From assembly GCF_001742285.1 (NCBI RefSeq), contig NZ_MIEK01000012.1, forward strand, positions 62,001 through 126,000: a DNA stretch of 64,000 bases, written 5' to 3'. Below the pieces are notes generated by a model. It was not told the DNA's origin. It did no database searches and saw only the letters and a program-made list of their open reading frames with translations. The DNA comes from Enterococcus rivorum. GTDB lineage: Bacteria > Bacillota > Bacilli > Lactobacillales > Enterococcaceae. Position 1 is the first letter of the stretch, and every line of letters begins with the position of its first letter. This document shows, piece after piece, positions 9,254 to 18,114 of this stretch. A program made the translations under genes and the position numbers.

Positions 9254-9363
9254 ACACATTCTCCCCCAATTCATCTTCCTCTTTTATCCTTGTTTATCAA
9301 TGATTCACTACTATATGAAATTATATTACAGCGCTTTCATTTTATGAATGGACGATACCTTTG

Positions 9364-9384
9364 AAAGATAGACTATTTTACACT
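9364..9384 (-). promoter_or_regulatory. Putative AraC-type operator, copy 2
   Basis: On the minus strand this reads as a TGTAAAATAGTC core with flanks that match 18 of 21 positions of the sequence at 14069-14089. It lies about 110 bp upstream of the AraG-like ATPase start, in the same orientation relative to its target as the other copy has to the DUF5107 gene. Confidence 0.55.
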
Positions 9385-9482
9385 AATCTCTCACTATTTT
9401 TTATCATCTAATCCAATGATGTTAACATAAATAATATAATTAATATCAAGTTATTTAATAAAAATATCTCTGACCCAAAAAC

Positions 9483-10526
9483 TTAATTACTAGAATAATT
9501 AGAAAAAAATTCAAATGCCGTTTTCTGATAAAATACTTGGTTTGCTTCTACAACAATAGCGCCAAAAGATGGATGATTTACCGCATCTGGCAATTCTTGA
9601 GTTTCCAAAGCTAAGCCACTATATTTTGCGAAAGGCTTTCCACTAAAATGATTCCCAGAGTAACTAATAATTGCTGAATTCGTTGTTCGTATTTCTATTG
9701 CTCTACCACTCTCTGGATGAAACAATCTCGCATCAACATCACGAGCTTTATCCAATATAAAAGGATGATTTAGCCCCTCCTCTTGAAGAATTTGATCCTC
9801 ACTGGAAGTCAATGTATTTTTTAACTGCCTCCCTTGCCTGAAATCAAAAGAAGTTCCATTTACTGATAACATTTCTCCCGTGGGCGTTTTATCTTTCTTT
9901 AACGGCAAATAATTAGAAGCATCTAATGTTAAAATATGGTCCCTAATATCTTTTGAAAAATTACCCGATAAATTGAAATAGCTGTGATTGGTCGGATTTA
10001 TAATCGTTTTTTGATCAGATATTCCTTTATATTCAATAGATAGTTGATTGCTTTCAAAAATAGTGTAGCAAATGGACATGTCTAAATTACCAGGATAACC
10101 ACCGAGCTTATCTGGGATCACTTTAGTAAAAATCACTTGGACATAATCTCTTTTCTCAACAATTTGGTAATTCCAAAAAATAGTATCAAATCCAACAGAT
10201 CCTCCGTGTAAATGAGTGCTGTCATTTTCATTTTTTTCTAGCTGATAGTTGCCGTAATCAGATGACCATAGCCCCTGGCTAATTCTACCTGCAACTCTGC
10301 CTACCGCAGCTCCAATAAATGAGCGTTGCCTGATATATTCTGACTCATTTGGATAGTTCAAAACAATATTCTTTTTTTGTCCCCATCGGTCAGCGATCAT
10401 TAATTTAGAAATAGTCCCACCATAATTAAGTAAACTGATAGCGATACTCTCTCCCGTTATCATGATTTTTACTAACTCTGGATAGTTGGGATAGCTTCGA
10501 TGGATAGTTACATTAAACGGCTTCAC
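9483..10526 (-). CDS. galM: Aldose 1-epimerase (mutarotase)
   Basis: A 347-aa protein of the GalM family. The catalytic pattern is present: H107 in STHLHGGSVGFD, H181 in NPTNHSYFNLSG, D259 in HPFILD and the catalytic glutamate E308 in LALETQELPDA. It interconverts alpha and beta anomers of free aldoses such as galactose or glucose in the cytoplasm. It lies between the DUF5107 gene (103 bp upstream) and the sugar ABC transporter genes (229 bp downstream), all on the same strand, so it probably acts on the sugar that the transporter imports. All four active-site residues are retained, which supports a functional enzyme. Confidence 0.92.
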   Translation of the reverse strand: MKPFNVTIHRSYPNYPELVKIMITGESIAISLLNYGGTISKLMIADRWGQKKNIVLNYPNESEYIRQRSFIGAAVGRVAGRISQGLWSSDYGNYQLEKNENDSTHLHGGSVGFDTIFWNYQIVEKRDYVQVIFTKVIPDKLGGYPGNLDMSICYTIFESNQLSIEYKGISDQKTIINPTNHSYFNLSGNFSKDIRDHILTLDASNYLPLKKDKTPTGEMLSVNGTSFDFRQGRQLKNTLTSSEDQILQEEGLNHPFILDKARDVDARLFHPESGRAIEIRTTNSAIISYSGNHFSGKPFAKYSGLALETQELPDAVNHPSFGAIVVEANQVFYQKTAFEFFSNYSSN

Positions 10527-10629
10527 AACGTCAATATCACTCCTCAGTATTTCACTGGTACTTTTTTAGTTTAATAAGAAAAGACAGTAAACCCTTATGT
10601 TCTGAATCTACTGTCTCGCATCTTCTACT

Positions 10630-13600
10630 CTATATATTTTTTTCAATCATTTCTAAATGTCGTTTTAGCCCTTGATGATCTGGCACTTTTTGAAGGAGTT
10701 GCTCCAATTTATCCTTGGCTAATTGATAATTTTTTAAGCCAATATTTCCTAAAGCGATTAAATACTCGCAGTAGATTTTATTTTCTAATTGTAAATCTCT
10801 TTTAAAAACTACTGTTTCTGGTAATGATACTGCAAAATAATCGTAGGTAACTTCTTCAAAAATGTGAAGTTCTCCATAACGAATCAGTTGGTGATAACAG
10901 CTTCGTGCTTTTGACTCATTTCCTAGTGCTTCAAAGGCCATTCCTCGATAAAGAATCGAATCAGCCGGCTGATCATAATAATACAGAACGCTTTCTGGCT
11001 GACTATCTCCTTCCGAGGCTTTCATGAAATAGCTATGAGCATTAACTTCGTCTCCTAAAACTTGATATGCTTTAGCAATATAAAAATCAGCTATAGTATC
11101 TTGTACATTTGGCAACTTCCCTTCACCTAAATTGTGAGGATAACGTTTAGATTTTTTCAATAATTCAATAGCTTGCTCCGGTTGTTGCTCTAGAATTTTT
11201 TTTGCCATTTCAATCAATGCGAATAGATATTGGCTACTGACCTTTCCTTCGCCACCTTCCCAAGGATGAAATTGTCTGTTCTCTAAACAATGAAGTGCTT
11301 TCTCATATTGACCTTGGCTATTTAACAGAGAAATATAGACAATAAACAAGTCATCACGTTCTTGAGTGACTGCCATTTGTTCTTCTAACAACTTCACTCT
11401 CTCTTCATTAGAAGCACCGTTGATACGTTTCATCAAGTCCTGCTCTAGCAATAAACGAGCATCATTCTTATCTAGATTAACCGCATGAGTAATCATCTCT
11501 TCGGCTCTTATTTGATCGTCATAGTTATTGTAATATGCGAATGAAAGGTTACGGTAAACCGTTGGAAATTGTTTCAATTGACAACTACTTTCTTCCCAAA
11601 GAGTAATTGCTTCCTCATACCGTTTTTTGTCATAGAAAAGATTCCCTAAATAATATTTAGCAAATCCTGTGTCTTCAGGCAAAAGCTCAATTGTAGCGTT
11701 TAAAATCTCAATTTCATCTAATTTATTGGGGAAACAGTAGGTCGAGCTAATACTTTCAGCTTTCTTTATCTCTTTAATGGCAGAATCAACTTGTCCTTGT
11801 CTTATTTTTATATACGCTAAATAGTAATGAATCATCGGAAATTCAACAGAGCAATTTAATAGTATTTGTTCAGCATCACTTAAAAATCCCCAATTTAGAT
11901 AATCTAATGCTAACTCTAGATAATTGTTGACTTCATCTCGCATCAATTTTTTCCATTTGTGTGTCGATTCTTTTAAAAATTTTTCATAATGTGTCCCCAA
12001 ATCTAATGGATCAATTGCTAAGTTTTCCGAAATTAATTCATCTATTTTTTGGTTGAGCAGCCTTTTTAGCGTAATTTTAAGATTTCTAGCTTTCATATGG
12101 TGATTATTTTTAACTAAGCTCTGGTCAATCAGAATCAACGCCTCTTGATACTCTCCTTTTAGTGTCGAAATAATCGCTAATTGGTAAAAAGCAGCCGCCT
12201 GAGTATCTTCATTCCAGGTTGCTTTAAAAAAGTGATCGGTAGCTTCTGCCATTTTTCCAATCTTCATTTGTACCAATCCCAAATTAAGTGAAGGTTCTCC
12301 GTAATATGGATTAGGCGTTTTCCATGTTTGTTTTTTTAGCGCTTGCTTGAAATATTTTTCACTTTCAATAAATAGTCCTCGTTTATATAAAAACATGCCA
12401 TAACCATTATTTAGTCGAATATCTGTCTCATCGCGCTTTAATCCTTCTAAATAATAGTCCTCAGCATCTAATGTGGCATGACGATATTGTTCAATATGAG
12501 TCGCTGCTAAAAAAAGTTCTTCTGTCGTTTTCAATAGCTGAGGTTTTGGTAAAGCTTCAGCTGGCTTCGGTAGTTCTTGCAATTCTTCCTTCAAGCCAGT
12601 ATAAGAAACTAGCAAACTATTTTCCCTATCATAAACAGATATCACTAAGGAATCATCCATAGTATTTGTTGGTGTAACAAGACTTCCCTTTAGATAGGAA
12701 GCCGGATTTAATTCAACGACTTCTTCTAAAATAGATTGATCTTTATAGGTAATCACCACTTTTGCTTTTTCTTGTTTTTTTGTAGCATACACAGCATATA
12801 CTAACTGATTATCTATAATTTCTAAGTTAACAGCGGCCTCTATCGTAGCGTTTTTAACTCTACCAACCCCTTTATAAGGCATAAAATATTGTTTGAACTC
12901 TTTTTCTTCATAAGGTTTTAACCAAGTGAAGTCGGGTTGATTGTCGGTAAATACCCCTGTCATTAATTCAATATACGGACCATCTTCATCCGTTAAGTTT
13001 CGATCCCAAGACAAGCCAAAATCGCTATTTCCCCAACCCCACTGTTTCTTCCCAGGTGAAATATGATGATTTGCCACATGAAGCAAGCCAGCTTCTTTTT
13101 TTTCGTCGTAATTACCGATAAAATCATAGTCTGAGTGATAGGCCATATAAGACGTGGGCACTTTTATATTCTTATATCTGGATATATCTATTCCTTCTGA
13201 ATAATCGTATTTATAGTAGGTTCCTGTAGCAATTGGAAAGTCTGATACAGCACGTTTACCATGATCCATAACCGCGTGAACATCTGGCGGAAAAATTGAA
13301 ACGGTGTGATCATTGGCAGGAACAGCAGGATTTGCCCACCATAAAAAAGTCTGGGGAGTGTCCGTCCGATTGGTAACTTTTCCGGTTATTTCAATATATG
13401 CAGAATCTGGATATAAGGTAAAACCTGCCATCCCTTTTGTGCCATACATCTTGTCAATTTCACTAACCCAAAGTGTCTTACTGCCATCCTTATTTTCAAC
13501 TAACTCATATTCTGTCGGTAAGTACGTGGAAGGACGATGATGTTGTGGCCAATTGAACTCTATCCCTCCTGAAATCCACGGTCCTATTAAACCAACTAAA

Positions 13601-13908
13601 GCCGGCTTAATCACTTGATTATAGTATACAAAATCATAATCATTCGTTTTATCATAGGCTCGCTGAATTCTTCCTCCTAAAGTCGGCAACACTACCACTT
13701 TTAAATAATCATTCTCCAAAATAACTGCTGGATAGTCAACGGATACTTTCTCATCATAAATTTTTTCTGTTATTGCATGGGGATAAACTTTCCCGCTGCT
13801 CCCTTGATACACTCTCTTCTCAAAAAAAAGAGGATTTTTATCTGGTTTAGAAGTTAGATATGTTGGCATTGTAATCTTTTCTTCCCAGATTTTTACTGTT
13901 CCTGTCAT
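10630..13908 (-). CDS. DUF5107 and tetratricopeptide-repeat protein
   Basis: A 1092-aa protein without signal peptide or membrane segment, so it is predicted to be cytoplasmic. The N-terminal ~370 residues match the DUF5107 pattern (KIWEEKITMPTYLTSKPDKN, VYPHAITEKIYDE, LPTLGGRIQRAYDKTNDYDF, GIEFNWPQHHRPSTYLPTEY), which looks like a beta-sandwich of the galactose-mutarotase type. From about residue 460 to the end there are many TPR-like helical pairs (for example YLEGLKRDETDIRLNNGYGMFLYKRG). The biochemical role is not known to me. Its place at the head of a galM-sugar ABC operon, opposite an AraC regulator, suggests a carbohydrate-binding or carbohydrate-acting protein. AAGGAG lies 10 nt before the ATG. 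Confidence 0.8.
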   Translation of the reverse strand: MTGTVKIWEEKITMPTYLTSKPDKNPLFFEKRVYQGSSGKVYPHAITEKIYDEKVSVDYPAVILENDYLKVVVLPTLGGRIQRAYDKTNDYDFVYYNQVIKPALVGLIGPWISGGIEFNWPQHHRPSTYLPTEYELVENKDGSKTLWVSEIDKMYGTKGMAGFTLYPDSAYIEITGKVTNRTDTPQTFLWWANPAVPANDHTVSIFPPDVHAVMDHGKRAVSDFPIATGTYYKYDYSEGIDISRYKNIKVPTSYMAYHSDYDFIGNYDEKKEAGLLHVANHHISPGKKQWGWGNSDFGLSWDRNLTDEDGPYIELMTGVFTDNQPDFTWLKPYEEKEFKQYFMPYKGVGRVKNATIEAAVNLEIIDNQLVYAVYATKKQEKAKVVITYKDQSILEEVVELNPASYLKGSLVTPTNTMDDSLVISVYDRENSLLVSYTGLKEELQELPKPAEALPKPQLLKTTEELFLAATHIEQYRHATLDAEDYYLEGLKRDETDIRLNNGYGMFLYKRGLFIESEKYFKQALKKQTWKTPNPYYGEPSLNLGLVQMKIGKMAEATDHFFKATWNEDTQAAAFYQLAIISTLKGEYQEALILIDQSLVKNNHHMKARNLKITLKRLLNQKIDELISENLAIDPLDLGTHYEKFLKESTHKWKKLMRDEVNNYLELALDYLNWGFLSDAEQILLNCSVEFPMIHYYLAYIKIRQGQVDSAIKEIKKAESISSTYCFPNKLDEIEILNATIELLPEDTGFAKYYLGNLFYDKKRYEEAITLWEESSCQLKQFPTVYRNLSFAYYNNYDDQIRAEEMITHAVNLDKNDARLLLEQDLMKRINGASNEERVKLLEEQMAVTQERDDLFIVYISLLNSQGQYEKALHCLENRQFHPWEGGEGKVSSQYLFALIEMAKKILEQQPEQAIELLKKSKRYPHNLGEGKLPNVQDTIADFYIAKAYQVLGDEVNAHSYFMKASEGDSQPESVLYYYDQPADSILYRGMAFEALGNESKARSCYHQLIRYGELHIFEEVTYDYFAVSLPETVVFKRDLQLENKIYCEYLIALGNIGLKNYQLAKDKLEQLLQKVPDHQGLKRHLEMIEKNI

Positions 13909-14033
13909 CTTTATCTCGCTCCTTCTATTTTTTTAGTAATTCTAAATACCTTGCTTACGTCATAACTGCTTCTTTTTTACACGAAATCTTTTTTGGGTCA
14001 ATTCCTTTCCCCTTTGTTGATTTCATACTAACT

Positions 14034-14047
14034 TGAAAACGCAAACA
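14034..14047. promoter_or_regulatory. Candidate cre site in the araC/DUF5107 divergent region
   Basis: TGAAAACGCAAACA matches TGWNANCGNTNWCA with one mismatch and lies between the divergent starts of the DUF5107 operon and the AraC gene. This would place the sugar locus under CcpA control. Confidence 0.5.
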
Positions 14048-14068
14048 AAAAAATGGGATAAACAAATT

Positions 14069-14089
14069 AAACATGGACTATTTTACATT
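14069..14089 (-). promoter_or_regulatory. Putative AraC-type operator, copy 1
   Basis: The minus strand carries the core TGTAAAATAGTC with flanks that match 18 of 21 positions of 9364-9384. It lies 161 bp upstream of the DUF5107 start and overlaps the likely promoter of the AraC gene, so the regulator could both activate the operon and limit its own synthesis. Confidence 0.55.
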
Positions 14090-14102
14090 TATTTGATAAA
14101 AT
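14074..14102 (+). promoter_or_regulatory. Possible promoter of the AraC-type regulator
   Basis: TGGACT and TAAAAT separated by 17 bp, 24 bp before the ATG of the regulator gene. The -35 box lies inside the putative operator at 14069-14089. Confidence 0.4.
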
Positions 14103-14125
14103 TCGGGTATTAGGAGGGAGATTTA

Positions 14126-15034
14126 ATGGACTCTATAAAGAAGAGAGACGGATTTAAAGATGAGCGACATATCATTTTACCAACGAAGCTTTTAAAAGAA
14201 GCAAGAAGTCACGCTTTAGTGAACTACACTATTGTCAATGAATTAGGCTATTATCCAGACGCAAAGTATCATTATCGGGAACGTCACAAGGGAGAAAAGG
14301 AAAATATTCTGATTTACTGCTTAGAAGGAGAAGGAACGATTGAAATTATCGGTAAAGAACTTTTTTGCTTGGCCAGAGGTAGCCTTTACTGTATTCCCAA
14401 AAATATTCCTCATCGATACTATTCTGATGTAAACAATCCTTGGTCCATATTATGGATTCATTTTGAAACAAATTTAATGGAAGAATTTTTTATTAACGAT
14501 ATGAAACCAATTGTCATTGACACGCCCCATAAAAACGCACTCTTACAAACACACTTTATTGACTTATTTGACATTGCTGAAAAAGACAACTCGCTGAACA
14601 ATATTATTTGCACCACTCAGCTATTGAAACTAATTTTAACTGAAATTCATTACTTAAAAGATGGATTATCTCATAATCAACAAAACACTTACTTAACTAA
14701 AAGTATTCGTTTCATGAATGAAAATATCTCAAAAGATTTGACTCTATTTGAGCTTTCTAAACACCTAAATATTTCTCAAAGTTACGTAAGCGCTATCTTC
14801 AAAAAATACTTGAACAAGTCACCAATCGATTATTTTATTGAGATACGTATTGAACAAGCCTGTAAATATCTAAAAATGACAGATTTAAAAATTTATGAAA
14901 TCGCTAAAAAGGTGGGCTATCAAGACCCTTACTACTTTTCTCGGATTTTCAAAAAGTTAACTAGCTACTCACCTAAAGAATACCGGAATCAAATAGCCGA
15001 TCGCTCAAAACTAGCTTTAATAATGAAAAAATAA
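14126..15034 (+). CDS. AraC-family transcriptional regulator
   Basis: A 302-aa protein. The N-terminal ~150 residues form a cupin-like sugar-sensing domain (ILIYCLEGEGTIEI, RGSLYCIPKNIPHRYYSD). The C-terminal ~100 residues hold two helix-turn-helix units of the HTH_18 type (LTLFELSKHLNISQSYVSAIFKKYLNKSPIDYFIEIRIEQACKYL and KIYEIAKKVGYQDPYYFSRIFKK in two separate segments), ending with SYSPKEYR. It is divergent from the DUF5107-galM-ABC operon and is the obvious regulator of that locus. It resembles the MsmR/RafR type of Lactobacillales sugar regulators. AGGAGG lies 8 nt before the ATG. Confidence 0.9.
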   Translation: MDSIKKRDGFKDERHIILPTKLLKEARSHALVNYTIVNELGYYPDAKYHYRERHKGEKENILIYCLEGEGTIEIIGKELFCLARGSLYCIPKNIPHRYYSDVNNPWSILWIHFETNLMEEFFINDMKPIVIDTPHKNALLQTHFIDLFDIAEKDNSLNNIICTTQLLKLILTEIHYLKDGLSHNQQNTYLTKSIRFMNENISKDLTLFELSKHLNISQSYVSAIFKKYLNKSPIDYFIEIRIEQACKYLKMTDLKIYEIAKKVGYQDPYYFSRIFKKLTSYSPKEYRNQIADRSKLALIMKK

Positions 15035-15154
15035 CGTTAGACTAAAAAAAGTAGTGTATTTATTCACGGCGTGTTATGAAACACTTTTTATCTAAATAAA
15101 TTTTGCTACCTTATCGCTTTAAAATTGTCCTTGAAATTTATTGATAGAAAAATA

Positions 15155-15183
15155 TGTAAACGCATTCTAATTAGTAGTATAAT
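15155..15183 (+). promoter_or_regulatory. Promoter of the lipoprotein-phosphatase-membrane protein genes
   Basis: A consensus -10 TATAAT with a weak -35 TGTAAA 17 bp upstream, 35 bp before the lipoprotein start. The -35 box overlaps a cre-like sequence (TGTAAACGCATTCT) that has two mismatches. Confidence 0.55.
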
Positions 15184-15217
15184 TAATAGAAAACAGGAAG
15201 GAACCTGAGGAGTTGAA

Positions 15218-15940
15218 ATGAAAAAAAATGTCTTGATTATTTTGTTATTCTTACTAGTAGGATGTAAAAACGATCCTCCCCCTAAGGTAGAAAAAGATAT
15301 TGAAGCAGTTACTTCTAAAATAGATAAATCTCTAGTTAATGAAATAGCAGGCACTTGGTTTGAAAATCGACGTGAATACACAATTTCCTATGATGAAAGC
15401 TACTTAACTTTTGATGAAAAAAAGCTAGTAATTGAAACGACTGATAATAATACTATCACTACTCATCTTTTTGAAGATCAAAAATCGACCTATCACTTTT
15501 CTTTAGAAAAAGATAAATTAACAGTTGCTCCCTCTTACAGAATTGAATTTGACCCTAAAAACCCTGCATCTGGAGGAGATTTCGCCCCCATTCATTTAGA
15601 GCGAAAAGCAGCAATCGAAATTGAAGAGATTTATGGTTCTTGGAAATCTACGGAAGCAGATTATCCTGTTGAAATAATGATTAAACCCACTTTCCATAAT
15701 AAAACCATCCTATTGTTAGAAAAAAGCAATCAAAATCAGGAAAATTACACCGAAACAGAAGTAACTTTATTAGAAAAAACAGATACATTGTTATCTTTTT
15801 TAACAAAAGATAAATCATTAGAATACAAAATTTCTTTCTTAGAAGATGGAAATATGTTGATGGTTCCTTTTAGTCGTTCTCAAAAGGATGATTCTACTCC
15901 TAATGTTTTTAGACCCTACAGTTTAACAAAAGATAACTAG
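15218..15940 (+). CDS. Predicted lipoprotein of unknown function
   Basis: A 240-aa protein with a short lipoprotein signal peptide and lipobox LLVGC (Cys16), so it should be anchored on the outer face of the membrane. I recognise no family. The mature part contains two similar blocks of about 85-90 residues, each starting near a G-T/S-W motif (IAGTWFENRREYTI and IYGSWKSTEADYPV). Each continues with alternating short beta strands and charged turns, which suggests a duplicated small beta-barrel or lipocalin-like module. It is followed after 27 bp by a histidine phosphatase gene and then by a small membrane protein gene, probably in one operon. GAGGAG lies 5 nt before the ATG. Confidence 0.75.
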   Translation: MKKNVLIILLFLLVGCKNDPPPKVEKDIEAVTSKIDKSLVNEIAGTWFENRREYTISYDESYLTFDEKKLVIETTDNNTITTHLFEDQKSTYHFSLEKDKLTVAPSYRIEFDPKNPASGGDFAPIHLERKAAIEIEEIYGSWKSTEADYPVEIMIKPTFHNKTILLLEKSNQNQENYTETEVTLLEKTDTLLSFLTKDKSLEYKISFLEDGNMLMVPFSRSQKDDSTPNVFRPYSLTKDN

Positions 15941-15967
15941 ACAACTTAATTAGAAGGGACCTATAAA

Positions 15968-16546
15968 ATGACCACTGTATTTTTAGTAAGACATGGACAA
16001 ACGCTATTCAATTTACAACATAAAATCCAAGGATTTTGCGATTCCCCTTTAACAGAAGTAGGCATAAAACAAGCTGAAATTGCTCGAAAACATTTAGATA
16101 ATTTAGACATTCAATTTGATGAAGCTTACTCTTCTACTTCAGAAAGAGCTTGTGATACTTTAGAAATATTGACAGATATTCCTTATACACGAAGAAAAAA
16201 TTTACGAGAATGGAACTTTGGAAGCTATGAAGGAGAAGGTGAACATTTAAATCCCCCTCTTCCTTATCTAGACTTTTTTGTTCAATTTGGTGGAGAATCC
16301 CAAGTTGATGTTGAAAAACGAATCAGCGAGGAAATAGGCTTAATTGTAGCGGACAAAACAGAGAAGAATATCTTGATTGTTTCCCACGGAGCAGCGATTG
16401 CCAACTTTTATCGTCGTTGGGAGCATACTAGTGAGGTTACTAGAAGTGGTCGGATTCAAAACTGTTCTCTATTTAAGTATCATTTTGATGGCGAAAAGTT
16501 TATTCTAGAAGAAATTATTGAACATGATTTTAGTGACTTGAATTAA
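15968..16546 (+). CDS. Histidine phosphatase family protein (phosphoglycerate-mutase-like)
   Basis: A 192-aa protein with the phosphohistidine motif LVRHGQT (His9) and the second catalytic histidine in ILIVSHGAAIANFY. The central LREWNFGSYEGEG supplies the acid residue region. The length is typical of broad-specificity phosphatases of this fold (PhoE/CobC-like) rather than cofactor-dependent glycolytic phosphoglycerate mutase. It is cytoplasmic and its substrate is unknown. It lies 27 bp after the lipoprotein gene and 40 bp before a small membrane protein gene, all on the plus strand. Confidence 0.87.
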   Translation: MTTVFLVRHGQTLFNLQHKIQGFCDSPLTEVGIKQAEIARKHLDNLDIQFDEAYSSTSERACDTLEILTDIPYTRRKNLREWNFGSYEGEGEHLNPPLPYLDFFVQFGGESQVDVEKRISEEIGLIVADKTEKNILIVSHGAAIANFYRRWEHTSEVTRSGRIQNCSLFKYHFDGEKFILEEIIEHDFSDLN

Positions 16547-16586
16547 CAATTAACTATTACAAAAAAATAATCTGGAGGAAAATTAA

Positions 16587-16844
16587 GTGAGTGGCTACCC
16601 TTTTTTAATCTTTGTAATCTATGGTCTTCTTTTTACAGGAATTCTCCTCTTAACAGCTTTTTTAGCTAAAGTAACGGGTGGCCTATTTTGGTCTAGAACG
16701 CTTAAAGATTATTGGGAAGATCTAAATAGCCCCTATTATCAACAAGAACAAGAAATTGGTTCTAATTACAGTCACTTGATTTTGAAGTACGTACCCCCTT
16801 TTTTCATCGCTTTTTTAATTATTTTTGTATGGTTTAATAGATGA
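16587..16844 (+). CDS. Small two-helix membrane protein
   Basis: An 85-aa protein with predicted membrane helices at about residues 5-27 and 68-83, joined by a polar loop with WSRTLKDYWEDLNSPYYQQEQE. I do not recognise the family. Translation starts at GTG (16587), which is 8 nt after GGAGG; no ATG exists at the N-terminus. It is the third gene after the lipoprotein and phosphatase genes and is followed by a terminator, so it probably belongs to the same transcript. Confidence 0.7.
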   Translation: MSGYPFLIFVIYGLLFTGILLLTAFLAKVTGGLFWSRTLKDYWEDLNSPYYQQEQEIGSNYSHLILKYVPPFFIAFLIIFVWFNR

Positions 16845-16870
16845 AATAGCTGTCTTAAACCAGAAAATTA

Positions 16871-16925
16871 AATATGGAGTGAACTATCCCTGATTTCCCA
16901 GATTCGTTCACTCCATTAATTAGTT
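16871..16925. terminator. Bidirectional terminator between convergent genes
   Basis: A 10-bp perfect stem (TGGAGTGAAC with GTTCACTCCA) around a 21-nt loop, with T-rich flanks on both strands. It separates the small membrane protein gene and the PLP-enzyme gene. The T-runs are interrupted, so strength is uncertain. Confidence 0.6.
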
Positions 16926-18099
16926 ATTTTCCATAAGCAGTATCCAATGCTTGCTGAATATCTTCTACAATCGACATCGGCTCTTCTAAACCAACATATA
17001 AACGAACATGCGCTGGCGAAAGACCTCTTTTTTCTATAGCTGCCAAATTGTTGCCTTTAAACGCTGGTAAAGCTAGACTTTCAAAGCCCCCCCAACTAAC
17101 ACCAATTGTCACTACTTCCAAAGCATTTAAAAAATTTTTCAACTTCCCAAAATCTTCATCTACTAAATCAATCGCAAAAAGTGAACCGTAACCACTTAAG
17201 TACTTATCCGCTAGATCTTTTTGTTCTACTGTTCCACAATACGGATGGAAAATTTTGGCGATACGATGATCTTTCAGCAAATGATCCAATACTTGAATAA
17301 TTGCTTGATGTTGATGATTCATTCGAACAGCCAATGTCCGTAACCCTCGAATCGCTAACCAAGAGTTAAACGGGCTGTTAGTTGCCCCTAAAGATTGATG
17401 TCCATTTTCAAAAATGTTATCCACTAATCGTTCACTACCAATTACTGCTCCAGCCACAATATCTGAATGTCCACCGATATATTTTGAACAAGAATGGATA
17501 ACTAAGTCAATTCCATAGGATAAAGGGTGCTGGAACAATGGCGATGCCCAAGTACTATCAATTACTGTAAAAATTTGTTGTTTTTTTGCCATAGCTGCAA
17601 TTTTTTCCAAATCCAGTAATTCAAATTTTTGGGAAGAGGGACTTTCAAAATAGATCATTTTCGTGTTCTTTTTAATTTCTAGCGCAATCTCATCTGTTGA
17701 AGAAACATCTATCTTTGTTCGTTCAATCCCAAATTTTTCCATATACTTAATCAAAGCTAGCGCTTCGCCATAAATAGTATTTACCATAATGACGTGATCC
17801 CCTTGCTCTAACAAGGTAAACATCGTTGCAGCAATTGCGCCCATTCCAGATGAAAAGACTTTACACTTTTCGCCGCCTTCTAGACGAGCTAATTTTTTTT
17901 CTAAAATTTCGGTCGTAGGATTCGTTCCTCGTGTATACACATAGTTATTTTTTTCATCGTCACTACAAGCGATAAAATCTTCAGCTGTCGGAAAATGAAA
18001 AGAAGAGGTTTGAACAATTTCTGGTGCCATTGCATGATACTCTTTTACCGATTCCTTTTCTACTTCACAACAAATGTTTTCTACATATTTTTTTTCCAT
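16924..18099 (-). CDS. Cys/Met-metabolism PLP-dependent enzyme (C-S lyase type)
   Basis: A 391-aa enzyme of the cystathionine gamma-synthase/lyase and methionine gamma-lyase family. The PLP lysine is K206 in HSCSKYIGGHSD. D181 (VIDSTWASPLF) should hold the pyridine nitrogen, YTRGTNPT (about 55-61) is the phosphate-binding segment, and Y110 is the stacking tyrosine. Family membership is certain, but the exact reaction (beta- or gamma-elimination) cannot be read from the sequence. It starts 15 bp after a PTS IIC gene on the same strand and is the last gene before a terminator. No methionine or cysteine biosynthesis genes are nearby, so the pairing with a sugar permease is the main clue to its role. 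Confidence 0.87.
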   Translation of the reverse strand: MEKKYVENICCEVEKESVKEYHAMAPEIVQTSSFHFPTAEDFIACSDDEKNNYVYTRGTNPTTEILEKKLARLEGGEKCKVFSSGMGAIAATMFTLLEQGDHVIMVNTIYGEALALIKYMEKFGIERTKIDVSSTDEIALEIKKNTKMIYFESPSSQKFELLDLEKIAAMAKKQQIFTVIDSTWASPLFQHPLSYGIDLVIHSCSKYIGGHSDIVAGAVIGSERLVDNIFENGHQSLGATNSPFNSWLAIRGLRTLAVRMNHQHQAIIQVLDHLLKDHRIAKIFHPYCGTVEQKDLADKYLSGYGSLFAIDLVDEDFGKLKNFLNALEVVTIGVSWGGFESLALPAFKGNNLAAIEKRGLSPAHVRLYVGLEEPMSIVEDIQQALDTAYGK

Positions 18100-18114
18100 C
18101 AGTCTTGCTCCTTT

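Noticed and set aside
15040-15110. Terminator-like GTGTT/AACAC hairpin after the AraC-type gene
   Set aside because: The stem is only about 5-6 bp with poor pairing outside it, so I did not call it.
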